A stretch of DNA of 42,886 nucleotides from DATDEW01 sp046590205 (lineage in GTDB: Bacteria; Bacteroidota; Ignavibacteria; Palsa-1295), in the NCBI GenBank assembly GCA_046590205.1, contig JBKJTT010000006.1, forward strand, positions 1 through 42,886. Reading direction: 5' to 3'. A program made the translations under genes and the position numbers. Below the pieces are notes generated by a model. It worked only from the letters and a program-made list of their open reading frames with translations. It ran no database searches and was not told the DNA's origin. Every line of letters begins with the position of its first letter. The stretch's first letter is position 1. This document shows, one piece after another, positions 32,093 through 39,800 of this stretch.

Positions 32093-33109
32093 TCAATAAG
32101 ACTTGTAGAGCGTAGAGCGAAGTAAGCCACGCGAATCGAACTTCTCTTTGAATCGAATAAGCGAGAGGGCTGGGGTCATAGGGTTCTCGTCATGTGTATC
32201 CTGTGAGACACCAATATCAACAAACTTGTAGCCATTTTTCCATGACCAAGTGGTAACAGCATCCATGAGCAAGTATATCGGCTTTAGTTCATCGTATTTA
32301 TAGCGAAGCATGTGGTAGAAGATGAGTGCTACCCTGTCATTTGCAAGAAAAAGGAGAGAACCTGCAATAGGTTCTTCGTCTTTTCTCACGAGAAACAACT
32401 TCATGAATCCCGGTAACAAGTGGTTAAGAGTGAGTAGCTCTTCGAGTGTATGTGTCGGCTTTGCATTAAACTTTGCTTTGTTCTCCAAGAGTATTGGATA
32501 GAACTCATGCAGTCCTCTTTCAAGATCATCATTTGGCACTTCTTCTATCCGAATATCAGGATTATTTTTTAGTATTCGACGAATATGCTTCCGTGCTGTG
32601 GGCTGAAATCGCTCAAAGGGAGTAGTAGCAGGAAGTAACTCTATGGCGTGGGAGATATAATGTCTCTGATATGAGTATCCTTTGTAGAGAAGTGCAAAAT
32701 CAAGGTTTTGAGTGAGTATTGGCTGATAGATAACTGGCGCACTCGTAAGATACACCTCTTTAAAAGAATTCTGATTGACATACTCTTCAAAAGCTGCTAC
32801 AATAGCCAGAGCTACATCAGCACTAATATCTTCTACCACGAACGAGCCATAGCTTGCACCGAGTGGGGACTCGAAGACAGTGCCGTTTGCCTTTAGTCCG
32901 CCAGGTAAAACAGCTACAAGATGGTCATTATGAAAGAATAGTAAGTGGTGGAGTCTAAACCGACTTTCAGGGTGGTAGTCAAGGAATTGCTGGCTATGGA
33001 AAACGGTACCGTTCATCGAACGTTTGACGAACAAGCCCCAAAGCTCCTTATGAAGCGTGGGGTCATATTGTTCGATCGAGATAGCTATAGTCTGGACTGT
33101 TGTCGGCAA
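32093..33109 (-). CDS. FemAB-like GNAT-family acyltransferase
   Basis: A 338-residue protein with two GNAT-like lobes of the FemAB/FemX type. The first lobe includes FHSQQFLDYHPESRF and the second GFMKLFLVRKDEEPIAGSLLFLANDRVALIFYHML, followed by a region ending ALSLIRFKEKFDSRG, typical of the family's C-terminal FK/RFKxxF motif. Relatives add amino acids to peptidoglycan precursors or acyl groups to sugars. First gene of the four-gene envelope cluster (FemAB-like, glycosyltransferase, EamA, L,D-transpeptidase). Confidence 0.85.
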   Translation of the reverse strand: MPTTVQTIAISIEQYDPTLHKELWGLFVKRSMNGTVFHSQQFLDYHPESRFRLHHLLFFHNDHLVAVLPGGLKANGTVFESPLGASYGSFVVEDISADVALAIVAAFEEYVNQNSFKEVYLTSAPVIYQPILTQNLDFALLYKGYSYQRHYISHAIELLPATTPFERFQPTARKHIRRILKNNPDIRIEEVPNDDLERGLHEFYPILLENKAKFNAKPTHTLEELLTLNHLLPGFMKLFLVRKDEEPIAGSLLFLANDRVALIFYHMLRYKYDELKPIYLLMDAVTTWSWKNGYKFVDIGVSQDTHDENPMTPALSLIRFKEKFDSRGLLRSTLYKSY

Positions 33110-33228
33110 AAGAGAATGTTTTTAGCAGGTATAGAACAGTAGATATTACTTTGTTAATTTCCAAGATTTAGGTAAGAATTTTGCCACAATTTTGTTATAC
33201 CCCCATCAATTTGAGAAAAATAAGTAGC

Positions 33229-33798
33229 GTGAAGAAACAGTTTTTATCATTATTTGCCGTGCTCGCCATCTTTTTGGGCGGGTGTTTGACTGCCGAACAG
33301 AAAGAGCTTCGCCTCTCGCTCAGTGCCGATGGCAAAAGCGGGACGGCCACTATCGTTTTCACCGGTATTGCTTCCGAGCAAGGCGATGATACGATGGATG
33401 TCTCCAAAGACGACTTCAATTCACTGATCTCCGAATACTACCAAGGCAAAACCCTTGAGAATGCCATGCCTGGTACGAGCAATATAAAGAAGCGTCTGTT
33501 CATGAGTGGTGGTCAGCTTGTCGGTGAGTTGAGCTTTGATTTTGAAGATATTAGCAAACTCGGCTTCTTTCGCTATAAAGGACAAGGGCCATATCAATAT
33601 TATACATTAGCTGACGGATATTTCACGAGCGGGCAGTTCGCAGCGTCGAATGGCACATTCGGTGGCGAAAAGATGCCTATCGTGTTTTGGGATGAGCTGA
33701 CGAAAGATTTTTATGTAAAAATGTCTCTTTCTTCACCGGGTGCTCCGAGAACCTCGCTTCTGGAAAAATACAACCAGTGGGAAAAGAAGAAGAATTAA
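33229..33798 (+). CDS. Small lipoprotein of unknown function
   Basis: A 189-residue predicted lipoprotein: basic start, hydrophobic stretch and lipobox FLGGC (Cys18). The frame is open from a TTG at 33181, but the GTG at 33229 (MKKQFLSLFAVLAIFLGGC) gives a clean signal and is preferred. The mature part is mostly beta-strand-like with no motif that I recognise. It overlaps the stop of the convergent kinase gene by TTAA. The intergenic region upstream (33110-33228) is AT-rich and must hold divergent promoters, but no clear -7 element is seen. Confidence 0.7.
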   Translation: MKKQFLSLFAVLAIFLGGCLTAEQKELRLSLSADGKSGTATIVFTGIASEQGDDTMDVSKDDFNSLISEYYQGKTLENAMPGTSNIKKRLFMSGGQLVGELSFDFEDISKLGFFRYKGQGPYQYYTLADGYFTSGQFAASNGTFGGEKMPIVFWDELTKDFYVKMSLSSPGAPRTSLLEKYNQWEKKKN

Positions 33799-34706
33799 TC
33801 GACAAGTGTTCTTGCTTTTTTGAGAGTATAGACCAATAGATGTCCCGTGCCGAGTATCTGCACACCGAAGCCATGATGCTCTAAATCGCTTAGCATTCGC
33901 TCTTGATAGTATGGGGTTTGTAATAGCCCACCATGAAGAGTGATGAACATAGGAAGTCCGTCGCGATGGTTTTCATAAAAGGATAAAATATCGGTTACTA
34001 TATCCCGAATTGCATCGTCTATTATCCTTTTACCAATAATATCACCCCTCTGACCATTAAGGATAATTCTTGCTATCTCCAGAACATTGAGATTGCCAGA
34101 TTGGATATAGTCACGAATGTTCATCCCGATCTCATGTGACTTTGATTCAAGATACTTATCGATAGTATCAAATAGAACACCTTTCTCCGCCAGTCCGTCA
34201 GCGGCGTGACAATAATAGCGAATAGATTCACTACCTATAGAGAATGCACTGCCTTGGTCACCGAATTGCTTTCCCCAACCACCGACTTTCAATATTGCAT
34301 TCTGATACGTACGAGCAGTAATAACGCTACCAGAACCAACAATACAGAATATACCTGCATTATTTTCACCTTGATATGATGCCTCAAGTCCGAACAGAGA
34401 ATCGCTCTCTACAAATACATGCTCTATCGGAAGAGATAGGGCAGAACTGATCAGATGAGACAATTCTGATTTTCGCTCCGAACTCCCTGCACCGGAGATG
34501 GAGATAGCAATACTACGAACACCCTCAATATCCTTACCTAGTACTTCCTGAAGGTGTGCAGTTATCCTACTAGCGGTATGAATAACAGAATGTTCACTTG
34601 GTTTGATAGATTCTTCAAAGTGATGGAGAACTGGGGTAGCATCATCCTTCTGAATGATGTATCTGCTGTATGTACCGCGGCCATCGAAGCCGACGAATAT
34701 GTTCAT
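33795..34706 (-). CDS. BadF/BadG/BcrA/D-type ATPase, N-acetylglucosamine kinase-like
   Basis: A 303-residue ASKHA-superfamily protein. The phosphate-1 motif is GFDGRGT (residues 6-12), where most relatives have DGGGTKT. The phosphate-2 region IVGSGSVITAR is followed by GGWGKQFGDQGSAFSIG, usually GDEGSG. Relatives phosphorylate GlcNAc or related sugars. The two substitutions leave it possible that this is a changed or inactive kinase. The frame is open to 34817, but the ATG at 34706 overlaps the RqcH-like stop by ATGA and is preceded by GGAGGG. It is probably in an operon with RqcH. Its own stop overlaps the lipoprotein gene's stop. Confidence 0.82.
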   Translation of the reverse strand: MNIFVGFDGRGTYSRYIIQKDDATPVLHHFEESIKPSEHSVIHTASRITAHLQEVLGKDIEGVRSIAISISGAGSSERKSELSHLISSALSLPIEHVFVESDSLFGLEASYQGENNAGIFCIVGSGSVITARTYQNAILKVGGWGKQFGDQGSAFSIGSESIRYYCHAADGLAEKGVLFDTIDKYLESKSHEIGMNIRDYIQSGNLNVLEIARIILNGQRGDIIGKRIIDDAIRDIVTDILSFYENHRDGLPMFITLHGGLLQTPYYQERMLSDLEHHGFGVQILGTGHLLVYTLKKARTLVD

Positions 34707-36187
34707 ACACCCTCCTCTTGGATTACTGGGAGTTTCGGTTCGACAAGTACGACTTCTTCCTTCTCGATAAGAACTTGCCCCGGCAATGCTTTTCGCGGCT
34801 TGCGGACATACTTGCATTTTGTATATGCAACAGGAGCAACTTTCTGGCTCTTTGCATCGCTATAATAGGCAGCGATCTCTGCTGCGGCGATGATCGTCTC
34901 TTTCGGCAATACATCTGTCTTTGAACGGCTACGGATAATTACATGAGAGCCGGGGACATGCCGAGCGTGTAGCCACATATCTTCCTTGCCTGCTACGTGC
35001 ATCGTGAGCTCATCATTCTGCTTCGCATTTTTTCCTACAAGTACCGTATATCCACCATGAACGACATATTCCCTGAATGTTGCTTCTGCTGACGCCTGCT
35101 TTGCTTCTGATTGTGCAAGTAACCCATAGCGAGATGCTTCGCTCATAAGTTCTTCTATAACGGATTCGTTTGTTGTTGCAATAACCCTATTATAAATAGA
35201 GCAAGCAACCACTAACTTCTTCTTAAAAGAATCGATCTTAGCTACGAGTTCATTCTTTGCGCTACGTGAGTGACGTGCCTTGCCATAGTACTTTTCAGCA
35301 TTCGCAAAGACAGTCGTTGAAGGGTCGAGTTTTATTTTTTCAGTTTTTCCTGAAATGATGAGTTCTATCTCTGATAGTCCCCTGCCATGTTCGTAAGCAA
35401 CTGCCATGAGCGAGTCGGCAATCTCTTGGTAACGGTCGGCGCGGGTAAAATCATACTGGTTTTCTTCGGCTTGGCGGGTAGTGTCCTCAAGCCGCGTGAT
35501 GTATGATGAAAGCTCACCTTCTAATTGCGCTTTCTTTGAGATAAGAGATTGATTCTTTGCCCGGTAAAAAAGTACTCGCTTCGCAGCTTCATTTACTGAA
35601 TCTAATTTTTCAGATGGGACGTCACTTATATGCTCAAGAGGTATTGGAGAAAGGAGAAGTCGTGATGAGGGCAGTGAATAAATATATGCACCGCCTGTAT
35701 TAGGTATATCCGGTTCGCTCTTACGGAAGAGAAATTCTTTTTTGAGAACATTTCCAAGCATAGAGTTTGGGAGTGATACGTCCGAGTCTTTTTTAACGAC
35801 AGGCTTATCCTTTTTGAAGGTCTCGATTATTCCGTTTACTTTGAGAAAAATATTCGGCGAATCATAAAGTCGGATCTCTATAGTTGTATCATCTAAGACG
35901 AGAGTAAAATGTTTGTCAGTTTCTGAAATCTGGACGTCAGTTAGCTTTGTCCCCAAAATACTCTCAAAAAATGTTGCGAAATTTCTCTTCGGAAGGGCAG
36001 AATCTCCCTCCTTAAAGTAGATGTAAGAATGACCTGGCAGTGCATGGATATGCAAAGTCATCTCATTGCTAAATGAGAGGCATAGTTCATTTGGCTGTGA
36101 CGAATATGCTTTTTCAAGCCGTGTTCCTACGGCTTTTGAGGCAAATTCGCGCATGATACGAGAGAGTATGTAGTAGTTTCCAAGCAT
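34703..36187 (-). CDS. rqcH: RqcH/Rqc2-like NFACT protein
   Basis: A 494-residue NFACT-family protein. RqcH binds 50S subunits with stalled nascent chains and recruits tRNA-Ala to add C-terminal alanine tails that mark them for degradation. The NFACT-N domain (about 1-180) is followed by HhH and coiled-coil regions (about 195-340). The NFACT-R domain (about 365-465) has GKNAKQNDELTMHVAGKED then MWLHARHVPGSHVIIR and AAYYSDAKSQKVAPVAYT. The usual DR motif of NFACT-N appears as Asp91-Lys92 (ETDKHF). It is somewhat shorter than Bacillus RqcH (about 570). It is divergent from def across 64 bp and coupled to the sugar-kinase-like gene. Confidence 0.9.
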   Translation of the reverse strand: MLGNYYILSRIMREFASKAVGTRLEKAYSSQPNELCLSFSNEMTLHIHALPGHSYIYFKEGDSALPKRNFATFFESILGTKLTDVQISETDKHFTLVLDDTTIEIRLYDSPNIFLKVNGIIETFKKDKPVVKKDSDVSLPNSMLGNVLKKEFLFRKSEPDIPNTGGAYIYSLPSSRLLLSPIPLEHISDVPSEKLDSVNEAAKRVLFYRAKNQSLISKKAQLEGELSSYITRLEDTTRQAEENQYDFTRADRYQEIADSLMAVAYEHGRGLSEIELIISGKTEKIKLDPSTTVFANAEKYYGKARHSRSAKNELVAKIDSFKKKLVVACSIYNRVIATTNESVIEELMSEASRYGLLAQSEAKQASAEATFREYVVHGGYTVLVGKNAKQNDELTMHVAGKEDMWLHARHVPGSHVIIRSRSKTDVLPKETIIAAAEIAAYYSDAKSQKVAPVAYTKCKYVRKPRKALPGQVLIEKEEVVLVEPKLPVIQEEGV

Positions 36188-36251
36188 TGTGGAACTCTCA
36201 ACAAATGATATTACTTATAGTGTTACTTAAAAAAAGAAGCGATATTTATTA

Positions 36252-36830
36252 ATGTCATTGCTGCCAATTTATACGTTCGACCATCCTGTCCTTCGCAAGG
36301 AGACAGACCGCATCACCCAAGACACTGCCGAGCTTCAGCAGCTTATTGATAGTATGTTTGAGACGATGCGAAATGCCAACGGTATTGGGCTTGCTGCAAA
36401 CCAAATAGGGAAGTCGCTTGCACTGACGGTAATTGATATTCAGGATTTCGAGGGATTCGAGAATCAAGAGCCACTCGTCCTTATCAATCCTGTCATTACA
36501 GGCGATCATGGTGAGTCTGTTTTTGAAGAAGGATGCCTAAGTGTGCCAGGAATCCGTGAGGAGGTAATTCGTCCTTCGTATATTGGTGTAAAGTTTTTTG
36601 ACAGGAATTTCCGCGAGGTCGAGATGGAAACCGACCGTATCCTTGCCCGAGTTATGCAACATGAGATAGACCATCTCCATGGGAAATACTTTATAGACTA
36701 CCTTAGCTCGTTTAGAATGTCGCTCCTTAAGAACAAACTTAACAAGATGAAGAAAGGCGAGACGGAAGCAGATTACCCTCTTGCGCCACCATCACACTCC
36801 AAATCCGGCAAGAAACTGGTCAATTTTTAA
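36252..36830 (+). CDS. def: Peptide deformylase
   Basis: Removes the formyl group from nascent N-termini. The 192-residue protein has all three motifs: GIGLAANQ (motif 1, 44-51), EEGCLS (metal ligand Cys95) and QHEIDH (ligands His137 and His141, catalytic Glu138). The C-terminal tail is Lys-rich (LLKNKLNKMKKGE). The length and start MSLLPIYTFDHPVLRK fit Bacteroidota deformylases. It is 51 bp upstream of the PorU2-like gene. Confidence 0.97.
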   Translation: MSLLPIYTFDHPVLRKETDRITQDTAELQQLIDSMFETMRNANGIGLAANQIGKSLALTVIDIQDFEGFENQEPLVLINPVITGDHGESVFEEGCLSVPGIREEVIRPSYIGVKFFDRNFREVEMETDRILARVMQHEIDHLHGKYFIDYLSSFRMSLLKNKLNKMKKGETEADYPLAPPSHSKSGKKLVNF

Positions 36831-36881
36831 TCCACCTGATTATTTGCGGTGAAGATTTTCGGGGATAGGTGTTCACAATAC

Positions 36882-39800
36882 ATGCACCTACGTCATTTCA
36901 AATACGCATTATTCCTTTTCGTCGTACTTCAGCCGATGATTGGGCTATCCCAAACACCGAAGTCAGGTGCGAAGAAGGTCTATATCGCCAATAAGTCATC
37001 ATCGGTAACAGCGAAAGTCTTTGGTGCGTCATCATCTCCGATAGTAAAACAATCAACCCTTGAGTCCAAGAACAGAACCGAAATTCGTTTTGACGTAACG
37101 CTTGGCGAACCGATTCCAAACAAGGTTAATCTCCCAATAGAAAATGCCGGCGGCTTAACATTCAATCGGATGTCGTGGTCAGAGGTAATGCTGAACGATC
37201 TTCCAAAGGGAGCATCTATCTCAATGATCGCCGAAGAAGGCAAGCCACTCATTCCATACTTGATACTTCCGATTGCAGTCCCTTTTGATGCGTCAAATAT
37301 AACACCGACAGTATCAAACATAGATAAGAAGACATTTACAAATTCTTATCTTTTGCCACGAGAAAAACGTATCAACGATACAACCTATAGTTTAGAGTAT
37401 AATAAGTCTGTCTATAGTAACTTCAGAGATAAAGCTATCGAGCTTTCACCTGCGATGACATTCCGAACTATGCGTTTTGTTGTGCTTCGCATTCCTCTTG
37501 TTGAGTTTGATGCGTCCAGCGGTAAAATTATTGCTAAGAAAAGATTTCGAGCGGGTATTAGTTTTTCAAGGTCGTCAAATGGTATTGTTACATCGACGAA
37601 GTCAACTGACAAAATTCTATCTCCGATGTACCGGACGATGGTTGTCAATACTGGTGACATAGATAAATACAAAGTACCGTTCCATTCTTATAGAACAAGC
37701 AGCTCTCGCCAATCACCTCAAGGTTTTGCCGGACCTAAAACATTTGATACTACAATTACGAATTGGATAGACCCTTCGACAAACTATGTTAAATTATCAG
37801 TAACACGTTCAGGTCTTTACCGCCTTATCGCTACTGAGTTATCTGCTTCGGGACTAGATGTATCATTCTGGAATGCTAAAGATGTTCGCCTGTTGAACAA
37901 AGGAAAACAAGTTCGACTATGGGTTGATACAACTGCTGATGGGCGAGTATCTGCAATAGAATTCTATGGTGGAAAACTCTCCGGGTTTGCTAATGAATAC
38001 TACAATTGGCACTCTGATACGAATGTTTATTGGCTTTCAAATTCGATCAGATATACCGAGCCGCCATTACGTTTTTTGGGAAAAACTATCAGTCCTGCCC
38101 CAACAAATACCATCGCTGATGCAATAGTAACGCTTCACCATGAGAGAGATTATTTCTATTATGGTGGCGATCCGAAGAGTGATGAGTCTGAGACCATTCA
38201 TCGAACAGATTGGATAGATGGCGAGCGTTTTGTCTGGAGACGACTGAATCGGGATACTGCTTCTGATGAAATTCAAGATCAGTTGGTGCTTTCTATACTT
38301 CCTGCTGATGCCGGGAATCGTACTGTTAAATTGGAAATGTTAGTGCGAGGTGTTTCAAATACTGACCAGATCCCGCATGTAGGTGAGTTTTTGGTAAATG
38401 GAGTGAAAGTTGTAGCTATTTATGACTCGCTCCTATTTCATGATTACGAAGAGTATCTATTGTTAAGTGATATTCCGATGACTGCATTCCGCAGTGGAAG
38501 CAATACGATTCAAATTAATTTTGTAAAAGGGCGAGCCCCCATTGATGAGTGGTATGTGGATTATTACCGCCTACATCTTCCCGTAGAACTATATCCTAAT
38601 TCCGACACTGCCATCGCTCAAGGTCAATGGGATTTTACTACCATAGAACGAAGTGGTGGGTATAAACTTGAAATGAAGTCGGGAGATATTGCATCTATCT
38701 ATGATCTCACTAATGCCAATCGATTACTTTCTTCCGATAAGCCATCCGCAAATATAACAAATGTATATGATGACCAAGGGGGCAGTGTCCGTTATGTGGC
38801 AGCATCATCGAATTCATTCTTGAAACCAGCTCGTATTTCTTCATGGAATAACTTTACTATCCTTGATTCCTCGCAGCAGGTTGATTATATTATTATCACT
38901 CATCCGGAGTTCTTTGCTACTGCTAAGAAGCTTGAACTTCGTCGCAAGCAGGCGGGACTAAAAACAAAGGTTGTTACAACCGATACAGTATTCAACGCAT
39001 TTAACTTCGGCTCAAATGAACCGTGGGCTATCCGCCGCTTCTTGCATTATGCTTTTGATTTCTATGCCGGTACTCCGCCATCACTTGTTACACTTTTCGG
39101 TGATGCTTCGTGGGACCCAAAGTTTAATTTAGATAATCAATATAGAGCTGACATTGATAAAAGTAAAATACGCGACTATGTCCCGACATACGGCATTCCC
39201 TCAAGTGATTATATTTTTACCACACTTGAGCCAACGGTAGATGCAACTCTTCCAAAAGGAGTAGATACTCTTTTGCCTGATATGATCATCTCTCGTGTCC
39301 CTCTGGAAACTGCGGAAGAAGCAGAATCTTTTCTATCAAAACTTATCGAATATGAATCACAGCCACCTGCTGAGTGGAATAAAAATTTCCTTTTTGCAAT
39401 GGGCGGAGATGAAGGCATCGAACATTCGGTGCTGATGAGTTATCATGATGCCTACTTAAACATGAATGAGTATGGCGGGTTACTTAACCCTCCGATGACA
39501 ATTAAGAATACTCTTGTCGAGAGAACTGATTTTTCTTCCGGTACTGATATAACTCATGTGCCTGACTTACAAACGGCATTCAGAAAAGGTCAGTCATTGG
39601 CATATTTCTTCGGGCACGGTTCAACGACTATCACAGATATTTATTTTGGCGACCCTGGTACCTATCGCAATGCCGGTCTTTATCCAGTTTTTATTACATT
39701 GAGCTGTCGTACTGGTGCATTCAGTGAACCGAATTTACTCTCTCTCAACGAAGCATTTCTTCGAGTAAGTAACGGCGGTGTTATTCTTGCTAATGGCTCG

